A DNA stretch of 64,000 nucleotides from Imperialibacter sp. EC-SDR9 (GTDB taxonomy: Bacteria > Bacteroidota > Bacteroidia > Cytophagales > Cyclobacteriaceae). This document shows positions 41,548 through 51,502 of the stretch, in pieces. Positions within the stretch are counted from its first letter, which is position 1; each line of letters opens with the position of its first letter. Location: NCBI RefSeq assembly GCF_902498805.1, contig NZ_LR701573.1, forward strand, positions 186,001 through 250,000, in the 5' to 3' direction. The translations under genes and the position numbers were made by a program. The notes below the pieces were generated by a model that did no database searches, was not told the DNA's origin, and worked only from the letters and a program-made list of their open reading frames with translations.

Positions 41548-44109
41548 TTAGATTTCACGTCTTAAAACTTCAAGAGGAGGATTATTCACTACTTCCCTGC
41601 TGTTAGTCACGCCTATGGCTACTGTCAGTGCTGTAATGCCTCCAATTATTGCAAGAAGAGGCAACCACACAGGGCTGAAAGTGGACTCGAAGAGGAAGTA
41701 GGACAGGGCCCAGGATCCGGCTAGTGACAGTAAGATGCCAGAGCACGAGGCGAAAACTCCCAGAAACAAGTATTCGAGGCCTGCTATTGTCAGCACCTGC
41801 CTGCGGCTAGCACCCAGCGTTCGGAGAAGAACACCTTCCTGTATGCGCTGAAACTTGCTAATGACAACAGAGGCAATGAGGACCAAAATGCCGGTTGAAA
41901 TGCTCAAGAGTGCCATGAACTGAATAACGAAGGACACCTTTCCCAAAATATCGTCGAGTGTTGACAGGATCAGCTGAAGATCGATGATGGAAACGTTGGG
42001 GTAATTCCTTACCACTGCCTGCTGAAACCTGGCCGAAAGCTCGTTGTTTTCAACCCTGGTTATCAGTACGTGAAATTGAGGCGCTTTTTCGAGTACTCCT
42101 TCAGGAAAGATAACCAGGAAATTGGTTTGCACCCTGTTCCAATCGATGCGCCTGAGGCTGCCCACGTAGGTCTTGATGAGAGCGCCCTGCACATTGAACA
42201 GCATTTCATCACCCACTTTCACTCCCAGGTTTTCGGCATAGCCGTCGCTCATGGAAATAAAAATGGTGTCGTTGGGGCTCTCCATTTTGCCAAGCCATTT
42301 GCCTGCAATGATCTCTTCTGAGTCGATGAGCGAATCTCTATAAGTAATTCTATACTCTCGATTGTAAGCCCAGTCGGGGAGGCCAAGGGTGGTGTCAGCC
42401 TCCGCTTCTTTTTTGGTGTGGCCTTTTAATTCTTCGAGCCGCATGGTCACCACTGGCACGTCCTGTATTACCGGGAGATCGTAGTCAAGGGTCATCGCTT
42501 TGATGGCATCTTTTTGATCGGACTGTATATCGAAAAGCACCATGTTGGGCCGGTCGCCCGCACCGGTGATGCTTACCTGACTGATGAGAGACTGCTGAAC
42601 AAGGTAAAGCGTTGAAATGAGGGCTGTGCCAAGGCCAACTGTGATAATCAAGATCATTGTTTGGTTCTGAGGCCGGAAAAGGTTGGCCAGGCCTTGCCGC
42701 CACACATAACTCCAGGTGATAGGAAAAAACTTTTTTACTGACCATGTGATTAGCCTGGCTACACCAGCAAGCAAAAGAAAAGCTGCAATCAGACCTCCTG
42801 TAAACGACAAGGCATCGAGAATAGAGCCAATTTGCCACCAGGCAAAGCCAAGAATGAAAGCCAGGATTGCCGCATAAACGGGGTAGATGCCACGAGTAGA
42901 ATCAGGAACGGCTCCATCAATTCCCGCCCTTATTGCCTGCAAAGGAGCTACCTTACGGATGCGAAGAAGCGGAGGAAGCGCAAATAGCACGGAGATTGAC
43001 AAACCCAGCGCAATGCCCTGCAGAATGGCTGACCACGAAAGGGCAAAATCGACAGTGACTGGAAGGAAGTCTTTGAGTACACCTGGCAGGTACATTTGCA
43101 GGACTGATCCCAGCACGCTTCCAATGATGCCGCCCAGCAAACCGATTGATGCAATTTGGATAAGGAAAATAAAGAAGGCCTGGATAGACGTGCCGCCGAG
43201 GCATCGAATAACTGCCACAGACGTAATTTTTTCTTTGATATAGATGTGGACGGCACTTGCCACGCCAATGCAGCCTAGTAATAGCGCAACAAAGGCTACC
43301 AGGTTCAGAAAGCCCGTCAGGTCTTTGAATGCCCGGCCCGTGTCTTCTTTCTGTTCTTCGACGGTGTCGTATCTCCAACCTAATTGGTCAAACCTTTTTT
43401 CATACGCTTCCTCAACGGTTTTTACATAGGCTTCGTCGTCGAACCTGAAGTACTCCATGTAGTTGATGCGGCTGCCCTTTTGCAGGAGGCCGGTTTGCTC
43501 CACGTATTCGTAAGGGATATACACCACCGGAGCAACGCTCGTGGTGATGCCCGTTTGACCCGGTATTTTCTGAAGTCGACCCACAATCTCAAACGACTCC
43601 GTGCCCACTTTTACTTCGTCTCCCACCTCTACTCCGAATTGTAGCATGAGTGTTTGGTCAACCAAGGCCTGCTTCTTTCCACGGAAAGACCTGGCAGCCT
43701 CTACTGGGTCGGTTTCGATGGCCCCATAGTACGGAAAGTCACCTTCCAAAGCTCGCACCTGCACCAGCCTTGTGCCCTGGCTCCTGGGGAAGTAGATCAT
43801 GGAGGCAAAGTAGCATTCGCTGGAGCGCTCGGTGCCAATAGAATCCAATAGCGGCTGGTAGTCTTCCGTAAATGGCTGGCTCGATCTTACTACCAGGTCT
43901 GCCCCTAATAGTCCTTTTGCCTGGTCATTGATGGCAGAGAAAAGAGAGGATTTGAACGAGTTAATGGCTACAAGAGCGGTGATGCCAAGGATGATAGAAG
44001 AGGTGAAAAGAAAAAGCCGGGAGCGGCTTCTTCGGCTGTCTCTCCACGCCATTTTCCAAAGCCAACTTTTGCTGTACTCAGGTCGGTTGATGCTGATTTT
44101 GCTATCCAT
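41548..44109 (-). CDS. FtsX-type ABC transporter permease (YbbP-like)
   Basis: 853 residues. It begins with one N-terminal membrane helix, then a large extracytoplasmic (MacB-like) part, three membrane helices (about 270-370), further helices in the middle (about 400-450 and 480-510), a second periplasmic domain and three C-terminal helices (about 720-850). The two FtsX blocks at the two ends and 8-10 helices fit the YbbP family. Start ATG at 44109 overlaps the TAA of the ATPase gene in TAATG, so the two are translationally coupled. Such complexes extract or release lipids or lipoproteins; the substrate is unknown. Confidence 0.88.
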   Translation of the reverse strand: MDSKISINRPEYSKSWLWKMAWRDSRRSRSRLFLFTSSIILGITALVAINSFKSSLFSAINDQAKGLLGADLVVRSSQPFTEDYQPLLDSIGTERSSECYFASMIYFPRSQGTRLVQVRALEGDFPYYGAIETDPVEAARSFRGKKQALVDQTLMLQFGVEVGDEVKVGTESFEIVGRLQKIPGQTGITTSVAPVVYIPYEYVEQTGLLQKGSRINYMEYFRFDDEAYVKTVEEAYEKRFDQLGWRYDTVEEQKEDTGRAFKDLTGFLNLVAFVALLLGCIGVASAVHIYIKEKITSVAVIRCLGGTSIQAFFIFLIQIASIGLLGGIIGSVLGSVLQMYLPGVLKDFLPVTVDFALSWSAILQGIALGLSISVLFALPPLLRIRKVAPLQAIRAGIDGAVPDSTRGIYPVYAAILAFILGFAWWQIGSILDALSFTGGLIAAFLLLAGVARLITWSVKKFFPITWSYVWRQGLANLFRPQNQTMILIITVGLGTALISTLYLVQQSLISQVSITGAGDRPNMVLFDIQSDQKDAIKAMTLDYDLPVIQDVPVVTMRLEELKGHTKKEAEADTTLGLPDWAYNREYRITYRDSLIDSEEIIAGKWLGKMESPNDTIFISMSDGYAENLGVKVGDEMLFNVQGALIKTYVGSLRRIDWNRVQTNFLVIFPEGVLEKAPQFHVLITRVENNELSARFQQAVVRNYPNVSIIDLQLILSTLDDILGKVSFVIQFMALLSISTGILVLIASVVISKFQRIQEGVLLRTLGASRRQVLTIAGLEYLFLGVFASCSGILLSLAGSWALSYFLFESTFSPVWLPLLAIIGGITALTVAIGVTNSREVVNNPPLEVLRREI

Positions 44110-44807
44110 TACGCTTGCGCAGCCAGTGCCGATTCGGTGAGTTCAATTACTTTTCCCCCTTTCAGCCGGAGGATGCGGCCGGTTTTTCTAGCCAGTTCCA
44201 TGTTGTGGGTAACCAGCACCAGGGTAGTGCCTTGCTCCTTGTTAATTTGGAAGAGAAGCTCCTCCACTTTTATTCCGGTTTCTTCATCCAGGTTGCCAGT
44301 GGGTTCATCGGCAAAGAGGATTTCAGGGTCGTTGGAGAAGGCTCTGGCCAACGCCACCCGCTGCTGTTCGCCACCGGATAGCTGAGTAGGGTAATGGTGA
44401 AGCCTGCTGCCGAGCCCAACTCTTTCGAGTAGCTCAATGCTTTTGGCTGCTACGCCTTTTTCACCTCTCAACTCAAGCGGCACCATCACATTTTCCAATG
44501 CCGTGAGCGTGGGGAGTAGTTGAAAGTTTTGGAAGATAAAACCGACGTGTTGGTTGCGTACCCTTGCCCGGTCATCTTCATCAAGTGCATCGAGTTTGAT
44601 ACCACACACCTCGACGCCGCCTGACGAGGCTCTGTCGAGACCGGCGCAAAGCCCGAGCAGCGTTGTTTTGCCACTACCTGAAGGGCCGACGATGGAGAAT
44701 GTTTCGCCTTTTGCCAGATCGAAGGAAACATCATCGAGAACGGTGAGTGAGCCTGTGGCGCTTGAATAAGACTTGGAGAGGTTGGTTACTTTAAGAATAG
44801 ATGACAT
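44109..44807 (-). CDS. ABC transporter ATPase (YbbA/LolD-like)
   Basis: 232 residues. Walker A SGSGKTTLLGLCAG, the Q-loop region VGFIFQNFQLLPTLTALENV, ABC signature LSGGEQQRVALARA and Walker B ILFADEPTGNLDEETG are intact. This is the LolD/YbbA/MacB branch, which works with FtsX-type permeases. The in-frame TTG at 44816 is less likely than the ATG at 44807. A minus-strand TAGTTTTG at 44814-44821 lies so close that the mRNA could be nearly leaderless. Operon with the YbbP-like permease. Confidence 0.92.
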   Translation of the reverse strand: MSSILKVTNLSKSYSSATGSLTVLDDVSFDLAKGETFSIVGPSGSGKTTLLGLCAGLDRASSGGVEVCGIKLDALDEDDRARVRNQHVGFIFQNFQLLPTLTALENVMVPLELRGEKGVAAKSIELLERVGLGSRLHHYPTQLSGGEQQRVALARAFSNDPEILFADEPTGNLDEETGIKVEELLFQINKEQGTTLVLVTHNMELARKTGRILRLKGGKVIELTESALAAQA

Positions 44808-44895
44808 AATAGCCAAAACTAAAATAATTTCAACAGATGATTTGCTTTAACAACGGAAAAGGAGGGGTGTTGTTCCGTGTATTATACCAGTGGGG

Positions 44896-44925
44896 CAAAA
44901 AATAAAGCCGACAATCCTGTCGGCT
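44896..44925 (-). terminator. Terminator of the GLUG protein gene
   Basis: On the minus strand AGCCGACA (44925-44918) pairs with TGTCGGCT (44913-44906), loop of four, then TTTATTTTTT. It separates the GLUG gene from the ABC operon. Confidence 0.85.
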
Positions 44926-44977
44926 CTATTCGATCCCGTGTTAGCCAACTACACCGAAGTGTAATCTTTGTTGTGGA

Positions 44978-47900
44978 TTAACCTTTTTGTCTCTTGACAA
45001 TCTTTCTGACTGAAATGCGTTGCCCCATGTTTATACTTATAAAATACACGCCGTTTTTTAGAGCAGAAGTGTCAATATTGAAATGAAAATCACTCGAGTT
45101 TTTCTTTGCACTGCCTGTATACATCAGCCTTCCGTCTATTGAGTGGATGGCTATATTCACCTCTCCGCTCATTCCATTGTCGACGGATATGTTCAGTGAT
45201 TCCGACGCCGGGTTGGGGAAGACAGAAAGCCCCTCCAGCTGATGAGTTAAGCCGTTAATGACGGCCTCTGTTACAGCCAACTCGTTGGAAGCTGCACTTG
45301 ATGGACAACCGCCATTGGCTAAAGCGATGGCGCTATAAACACCAGTTTGGCTAATAGGTAAACCTTGTGCAGCTTCTGTTGTGCCGACTACCTCACCATC
45401 GAGTATCCACTGATGGCTTTCGACCCCATTGTTGCTTACCAGCGCCACGTTGCCATCCAGGGTTTGGCCGACTGAAATAGTCGGTGGCGCAGGACTGATA
45501 CAAAACTCGATGTCCGTGGTCATTGAGTGGTACAAGTCTGTTTCCTGGGCTGTTACCGATATTGTTTCCTTTCCGGCAGCCATTGCAGGGTTAATAGTTA
45601 CTGTAAGCCCTTCAATGGTGGTGAGACCTGTACCTGAGATAGCTGTTATATTTCCTCCGGCGGAAGCAGTTGCCGAAATGGTGAACGGCTGGTCGGTTTT
45701 GAGTTTGCTGCCAACTGATCCGACTGCCACTTCCTGCTGCGCTTTGATAAGGAAGAGTGTAACCGAGCGAGAAACGGCTTCTTTCCAATTGCCTGTTTCC
45801 GGCTGGGATGCGGTGATCGTGAATGAGTCGACCGTTGAGGGTTTAAAGATATTCCCTTCAATAGTGCCTTCTCCATTATCGATTTGATAGGTGATGGGAG
45901 TGTCGGAGTTAGAAGTCGCATTTAGTTCAAAGCCTGCCGGGTTGTAAGTGATAATTTCATTCGGGGCAAAGTCACTTATTCCAGTAAAGGAAATGATTTG
46001 TGTGCCTTTTGACACGCTAACGGTGAATTGTACATCGGATGCACGATTAAAATTATCATTTCCAGGTTGTTTTCCCACCAACACAATGTCTCCGGCGGCA
46101 TTTGGAGTAAGCATATTGGTTGTTTGGTCGAACAATGCAGCACCCGACAGCAGGCTTATTGCGACCGGAAGAGAAGAAGAGGCGGTGGCTTGGATTGGCA
46201 CCGGGCCGGTGCCAAAAATTGGTGATACTGGGGCAAACGCAACCGTTTGATTAGCTTTTTGGACAAGTATTTCCCTTTCGACCGGTTGAGCGGCATAAAA
46301 GGTTGAATTGCCTTCTTGTGTTGCTTTTACTACGACTTTTCCGGCGCCAGTAAACTCTATTAGATTGTTGTCTATTGTGGCTGGCCCAGATACGACTTCG
46401 AAAGAGACGGGAAGGGTGGATTCACTGCTGGCATAACTTTTAATGTCAAGCTTTCCGGTGAGGTACTTTTGATTAGGGATGCCATTAAAGGTAATACGTT
46501 GTGATCTCTTGAGCGTGGTAGCTGTAACTAGTTCGCCGTAGGTTGATTCACCTTTGCTGTTGCGCCAAATTACCTGAATCTCATAGGTAGTATTGATTTC
46601 CAGGTTTGTCAATGTCCTGCTATGTTCAATGCCGTATTCCACAAATTGAAAAGTACTTGTGCCGGCTTTTCTGTAAATCAGCTTGTATCCGGTGAGGACA
46701 AGGCCTCCACTTTGGGTTGGCGACCCCCATGTTACCTTAATTGTGCTGTGGCTCAGTGCTTCGGCTGCCACATTTGTTGCAGGGCCGGGCACTGTAGTGA
46801 GGGTAGTAGTGCTCGTTTCATCGCTTGGTTCTGACATGCCCACCGCATTAGTAGCTGTCACTCTATAAAAGTACTCCTTCCCTAATTGAAGGTTGGAGGC
46901 AGTGAACGTAAGGTTTGGCCCTGTATAAACGGAACTGTAGCTCACATTGGCTGTCCTTTGCTCTAACATATAGGAAGTGATGGGCGAACCATTTGCGTCG
47001 GGGGCCACCCAGTTCACTACGATGGAGTTCTCCGTTACCGTTCCAAACGTTGGCTGTGCTGGCTTTTCTGGAGTAGCGGTCGCCTCAACGACGCATGAGA
47101 TGTTGGCCGTCCAGCCCCCGAATTGGGCACTGGCGTCTGAAGTAAACCGAAAGGTTAACTCGCCGCCAGGTGAAGTTGCTGTAATGTTGTCGGGTACCGT
47201 GGTGCCTGAAAGTGTGGTTAGTAGTGTCGAGGATGTAAATGGCCCGTCAAACACTTCCAGCTTATCTTTATCTGCCTCCAGGTTTAGCATGGTGAAGGAG
47301 ACTGCCACTTTTGCACCAGCGGTAGTAGGTTTGAACGTGCGATTATAATTCTCTGAGCTCTGATAGTCTCCTCCAATTCCTCCCGAATCGGTAAAATCAG
47401 CCCCGCAGGTTGCGATAGTTATGCCTGGCGCTGGGCTCTCAAGGGTATTCTGAAGAAAAGGGTAAGAGCTGTTTTCCACTATTTCCCAAGTGCTTACGAA
47501 ATCCCACCCGGAAAAACTGGCTTCTTTTCTGATGTCGGTTGAATTGAGCCCGGTGCCAGAACCCGACGTCGCCTGACCGCTGGTAGCAGTGCTCCAATAA
47601 GCGGCAGAGGTTTCTGTTCCTTCGTCTCGCCCCGCAAACCCGCCTACATCAGAGCTGCCAGAAACGGCGCTTGAGGAGTAGCATGATGCGATGGAGCCGC
47701 CCCCATCGTATGTGTAAATTTTTCCAGCAAACCCGCCTACCTCACTCACACCGGTGACAGAACCGGTTGCGTAGCTGTTGAGGACGGTTCCCGTGTCGAT
47801 ATAGCCAGCAAAGCCTCCTGTCTGGGAGCCGGTACCTGTTACCACAACGTTGGTAAAGCACTGACTTATGTTGGAAACCTGCAATACAAAGCCAATAAAA

Positions 47901-48493
47901 CCACCTACCTGGCTCACCCCTGTCACTTCCCCGGTGATAAAACAGTTGGACACTGTCGTTGCTATAGCATAGCCGATTAATGTGCCTATATTGTTTTTTC
48001 CGGTGATGTCTGCACCCAAGATTCCCAGGTTGATTATCGTTGCTCCATCTGTCAGGCCAAATAAGCCAACATAGTCAGCAGTGGGTCTATTAATATTCAA
48101 ACCAGAAATTTTGAAGCCTCCGCCATCCAGCTTTCCTATGAAGGGATCATAATTCGATGGGTCAAGTATATATTCTCCAACAGGCTCCCACCCCAGCCCA
48201 CCATTCCAGAATAACCCCGCTGGGTCGCTGGTGTCGAACGTGAGATCGATATCATTGAGGAGTATATAGTGAGCGCTGAGGTTGTTTCGTATTTCGTTCA
48301 AATGCGTAGCGGTAGTAATTTGAAATGGCTCGCCTTCTGTTCCCGATCCCGAACCTGAGAATTGCGCATAGGAGAGGGAAGTTTGAAGCGGCAGGCACAA
48401 AGCCAGCGCAGTAAGTAGTCTGACAAAAGCGCTAACACCAACTAGCGATTTTTGGGTTAAGCCTGGATAAAAAAAAGGTAGGTATCGCTTCAT
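44978..48493 (-). CDS. Large GLUG / CUB-like / FN3 protein with T9SS type A sorting domain
   Basis: 1171 residues. Signal peptide about 1-43 (ending SYAQ). Residues of about 140-330 contain GLUG-type repeats (VGGFIG, TGGFAG, VGGFAGKI, VGGFAGRD with intervening NSYATGSVTG-like stretches). Residues of about 360-470 resemble a CUB/beta-sandwich (FTMLNLEADKDKLEVFDG). Two FN3 domains follow (about 478-670), then MBG/Ig-like repeats (about 675-1000), and the end (LSVFPNPASESLNISV ... GVYFISINMGQRISVRKIVKR) is a T9SS type A sorting domain. It is exported and probably cell-surface attached or secreted. Divergent from the TPR kinase; ends with a strong terminator. Ligand unknown. Confidence 0.93.
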   Translation of the reverse strand: MKRYLPFFYPGLTQKSLVGVSAFVRLLTALALCLPLQTSLSYAQFSGSGSGTEGEPFQITTATHLNEIRNNLSAHYILLNDIDLTFDTSDPAGLFWNGGLGWEPVGEYILDPSNYDPFIGKLDGGGFKISGLNINRPTADYVGLFGLTDGATIINLGILGADITGKNNIGTLIGYAIATTVSNCFITGEVTGVSQVGGFIGFVLQVSNISQCFTNVVVTGTGSQTGGFAGYIDTGTVLNSYATGSVTGVSEVGGFAGKIYTYDGGGSIASCYSSSAVSGSSDVGGFAGRDEGTETSAAYWSTATSGQATSGSGTGLNSTDIRKEASFSGWDFVSTWEIVENSSYPFLQNTLESPAPGITIATCGADFTDSGGIGGDYQSSENYNRTFKPTTAGAKVAVSFTMLNLEADKDKLEVFDGPFTSSTLLTTLSGTTVPDNITATSPGGELTFRFTSDASAQFGGWTANISCVVEATATPEKPAQPTFGTVTENSIVVNWVAPDANGSPITSYMLEQRTANVSYSSVYTGPNLTFTASNLQLGKEYFYRVTATNAVGMSEPSDETSTTTLTTVPGPATNVAAEALSHSTIKVTWGSPTQSGGLVLTGYKLIYRKAGTSTFQFVEYGIEHSRTLTNLEINTTYEIQVIWRNSKGESTYGELVTATTLKRSQRITFNGIPNQKYLTGKLDIKSYASSESTLPVSFEVVSGPATIDNNLIEFTGAGKVVVKATQEGNSTFYAAQPVEREILVQKANQTVAFAPVSPIFGTGPVPIQATASSSLPVAISLLSGAALFDQTTNMLTPNAAGDIVLVGKQPGNDNFNRASDVQFTVSVSKGTQIISFTGISDFAPNEIITYNPAGFELNATSNSDTPITYQIDNGEGTIEGNIFKPSTVDSFTITASQPETGNWKEAVSRSVTLFLIKAQQEVAVGSVGSKLKTDQPFTISATASAGGNITAISGTGLTTIEGLTVTINPAMAAGKETISVTAQETDLYHSMTTDIEFCISPAPPTISVGQTLDGNVALVSNNGVESHQWILDGEVVGTTEAAQGLPISQTGVYSAIALANGGCPSSAASNELAVTEAVINGLTHQLEGLSVFPNPASESLNISVDNGMSGEVNIAIHSIDGRLMYTGSAKKNSSDFHFNIDTSALKNGVYFISINMGQRISVRKIVKRQKG

Positions 48494-50941
48494 CAGTATC
48501 GTTTATTAAGGTATGATCCTGGATTCTTCGGAGCCCGGCTTGATAGGCCTTTTCTAAGACCAGATTGTTTTTGTCAAAAAATAAAAAGTACTTCGACAGC
48601 AAGTTGACAGCATGTCTCAAGTGAACTAATTGTCAATAAGTTAAGTGGTAAAAGGGTGCCAGATTGGAAATATTTGCGAACAGCAACGTTTACTTTCTAA
48701 ATCGCTTAAAGTCTTTTGTGAATGAAAAAACCGAGGGCAAACATTTTACTGATTTCGATGCTACTGCTCCTTCATGGGGTGGCTAGCTATAGTCAGCCAT
48801 TTAAAAAAAAGATCGACAGTCTTCAGTATGTACTTTCCCTTGAAATTTCAGATACTGCCTACGTAAACACGCTCAATAGAATTTCGAATGTGCTCCATGG
48901 AAGAAACTTTAGAGAGGCTGTTCGCTATGCCAACCTGGCCATTCAAAGAGCTAAAGAAATTGGTTATGAGTATGGCGTAAGCAAGGGATATCAAAATATT
49001 GCTTTAGCCTCATGGGCCAATGGCAGGTATGATCAGTCACTCGAGAATCACAAGAAATCTATTGAGATGTTTCGCTCAGTTGGAATGACGAATGAGCTGG
49101 CTGAGGCCTACAACAAAATTGGTCTTGTATACTTCTATCTGGCCGAATATGAGGAAGCAATTGGCTACCTGAGCAGGTCAATTGAGGATTACAGAGCGAG
49201 AAGCGATACCGCCAATTTGGCCAGGGTATTGAACAATATGGGTCTTGTGCATGATGCCAAAGGAGACTATGCTGCATCCACCCGATACATTATAGAAAGT
49301 CTGCAACTGAGCCAGAGCTTTAGACAGTTGCGTGATCAGCAGAACCGCACCTATGGCAAGGGAATGATACATGAGAATGAGTTCATTAACAGGCCGATTC
49401 TGGAACAAAGGCTGGAGAGAATTGAGCGGGTGGGCGAGAGCGGAAGCGTCGAGCAGCTTGCTAATCTTTGCGTTGAGGCTGCAGAAATTTACTTTGTTTT
49501 GAAGGAGTACAACTCAGCCCTGAGCTATTACAGAAGAGCCGCCGAGATTTACGCTGAGCTGGATGAGCAGGTGTTGTTGGCTCATTGCTTGCGTGACCAG
49601 GCCGAATGTTATGTGGAGCTCGCCGACTTCGGGACTGCTCTGGAAGTTTTTCGTCAATCTGAGTCAATTTATTTTAGTCAGGGAAATTACATAAGACTAG
49701 CTGCGGTTGTGGCGCAGCTTGGGGAAACAAATTATAAGCTGGGCAATATTGAGGAATCCATTCTTCATTACAAAAGACTAATTGCCCTCGACGACAGTGT
49801 TGGTCATAGGGCAGCTTTATCAAAGACTAAGGTAGCCCTGGCAGGGATACTATTGGAGCAAGGCAGGAAGCAGGAGGCGCTATCTTATGCCCAATCAGGC
49901 TATGAAATAGCAAGAGAAATTGGGTCACTTACCCGGGTGGAGACGAGTGCAAGGCAGCTTTATGAGTGCTACAAGGCTATCGGACTGATGGGCACCGCCT
50001 TGAGTTATCTGGAGGAAAGCACCTCACTAAAGCAGAAATTTGGGGATGAGCTGACCCACCGGGAAATAGCCGAGCTACAAATACAGTACGAGAGTGAAGA
50101 AAAGCAGAAGGCAATTGATCAACTGAATGAAGTGTCGCAGTTGCAAAGCAACGTTGTGGCCTTGCAGAAGCAGTTGCTGATGCTTATGGGAGGAGGTTTT
50201 GCTGCTTTTGCGGTCATCTTCGTTGTGATGAGAAATCGACTGATCAAAATCAGAGAGCTTAAATCGGGAATTGAGGAGAAGAATGCGCACATAGAAGCAC
50301 AAAACTTTAAGCTCGAAAAAAGAGGCCGAGAGCGTGAGCTTTTAATTGGGGAAATTCACCACCGGGTAAAAAACAACCTGCAGGTTGTTTCCAGCATGCT
50401 GAGGCTACAGCAGCGGAAAGTAAAAAATGTTGTGGCCAAAGAGGCTCTTTTTGCGGGCCAAAACAGGGTGCAGGCGATGTCACTGCTTCACCAGCGACTT
50501 TATCAGCACGGGTCGTATGGTAAAATCATTATCGCCGACTATGTATCGGACGTATGCAAGCATCTGGCAAAAGTCTACAATTTGGACAAGCAAAAGATGG
50601 AAAGCAGCTTTGAAGCTGATAATGTCAGCCTCGAAATAGACACTGCGGTTACGATAGGGCTGATGGCCAACGAGGTGTATTCGAATATTTTCAAACATGC
50701 CTATCCTTTTGTGGATGTGCTGAGGCTTCACTCGGAAATAAAAAGAGAAAATGGATTGACCATCCGGATCACAGACAATGGCCCTGGTTTGCCTGAAAAG
50801 ATAGATTTCAATGAAACTGGTTTTGGCCTAAGGCTTGTTGAAATGCTTGCCACTGAACTGGGCGGTGAGGCAACATTTGCAGGCCGGGCGACAAAAGGAT
50901 TGACTGTTACAATCAGAGTAGCCGAAGCTTATATCGACTAA
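48361..50941. repeat. First copy of duplicated GLUG-start/TPR-kinase unit
   Basis: This stretch has the 5' end of the large GLUG gene (minus strand), the 228-base divergent spacer and the whole first TPR kinase gene. The second copy (51068-53702) has the same three parts in the same order and orientation; the GLUG 5' end there is decayed. Confidence 0.65.
48722..50941 (+). CDS. TPR-repeat sensor histidine kinase (HisKA_2), copy 1
   Basis: 739 residues. Signal peptide about 1-24 (ending YSQ). Residues of about 70-440 are TPR-like helices (ANLAIQRAKEIGYEYGVSKGYQNIALASWANGRYDQSLENH and similar), the probable sensor. A single membrane helix at about 482-505 and a coiled-coil linker follow. HisKA_2 phosphoacceptor His546 is in EIHHRVKNNLQVVSSMLRLQQR. 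The HATPase has NEVYSNIFKHAY, TDNGPGLP and GFGLRLVEML. It has no receiver domain; the LytTR regulator at the end of the block is the likely partner. Very similar to copy 2. Divergent from the GLUG gene. Confidence 0.92.
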   Translation: MKKPRANILLISMLLLLHGVASYSQPFKKKIDSLQYVLSLEISDTAYVNTLNRISNVLHGRNFREAVRYANLAIQRAKEIGYEYGVSKGYQNIALASWANGRYDQSLENHKKSIEMFRSVGMTNELAEAYNKIGLVYFYLAEYEEAIGYLSRSIEDYRARSDTANLARVLNNMGLVHDAKGDYAASTRYIIESLQLSQSFRQLRDQQNRTYGKGMIHENEFINRPILEQRLERIERVGESGSVEQLANLCVEAAEIYFVLKEYNSALSYYRRAAEIYAELDEQVLLAHCLRDQAECYVELADFGTALEVFRQSESIYFSQGNYIRLAAVVAQLGETNYKLGNIEESILHYKRLIALDDSVGHRAALSKTKVALAGILLEQGRKQEALSYAQSGYEIAREIGSLTRVETSARQLYECYKAIGLMGTALSYLEESTSLKQKFGDELTHREIAELQIQYESEEKQKAIDQLNEVSQLQSNVVALQKQLLMLMGGGFAAFAVIFVVMRNRLIKIRELKSGIEEKNAHIEAQNFKLEKRGRERELLIGEIHHRVKNNLQVVSSMLRLQQRKVKNVVAKEALFAGQNRVQAMSLLHQRLYQHGSYGKIIIADYVSDVCKHLAKVYNLDKQKMESSFEADNVSLEIDTAVTIGLMANEVYSNIFKHAYPFVDVLRLHSEIKRENGLTIRITDNGPGLPEKIDFNETGFGLRLVEMLATELGGEATFAGRATKGLTVTIRVAEAYID

Positions 50942-51067
50942 TGGCGGTCGCCTTTTTCTGAGGGCACGGAAACAGCCACCGATCAGTCTCAAAGGGCCGC
51001 AGAGCCTTCTGACGCCTCTTCAAAGACAAAGATATTCCTAATAAACCCCTAACATATTTGCTATCCT

Positions 51068-51217
51068 CTACTTGCCTAACTCGGTTCCTGCCCCCGACCC
51101 CGAGAATTGGGCGATGGCGAAAGAATTTGGGACTAGTGAAACAAACAACATTAAGAGCCGCACTTTGCCATCATGGCTAAAAGCCAGACGACGTCTTTGA
51201 GTAGCAAATGACGACAT
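51068..51217 (-). pseudogene. 5' stub of a second GLUG-type T9SS protein gene
   Basis: ATG at 51217 to stop at 51068, about 49 codons; an open frame also extends upstream to 51283. After a basic start there is a hydrophobic signal-like stretch (LLMLFVSLVPNSFAIAQ), then QFSGSGAGTE, which matches QFSGSGSGTE after the signal peptide of the intact 1171-residue protein. The match also shows in DNA: GAGAATTG with CCCGA blocks in the same order on both copies. After GTE the reading goes LGK then stop, so homology ends there. It lies 208 bases divergent from copy 2 of the kinase, as in the intact pair (228 bases). It is probably a duplication remnant. Confidence 0.8.
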
Positions 51218-51460
51218 CGAAAAAATGACCTTTTCATACTGGTTTATTGGTGTTTTTGAGTGGTAAAAAAAGACGGTGGCCACAGGCGATCAGGTTTGCT
51301 TGAATTGCTTTTCTCAAAAAATTGAAGTACTTAGATGAGCTCTTATTGCTTTATTTACAGCTAGTTAAGCCCTGTAAATCATACTGAAATTGAAATAGCG
51401 ATTTGGGAATGTTTGCAGGTGATAAGATTTTTCTCTTGAGTTATCTTAATTTTTTTGTGA

Positions 51461-51502
51461 ATGAAATATTACCATAAACTCTTTCGAGGTTATGACATGT
51501 AG
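51461..51502 (+). other. 13-codon upstream ORF overlapping the start of kinase copy 2
   Basis: ATG at 51461 reads MKYYHKLFRGYDM then TAG at 51500-51502; it overlaps the ATG at 51492 of the kinase gene in another frame. In copy 1 the equivalent sequence TTTTGTGAATGAAA gives the actual kinase start, so a small indel has displaced the start in copy 2. Translation may re-initiate from it. Confidence 0.5.
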
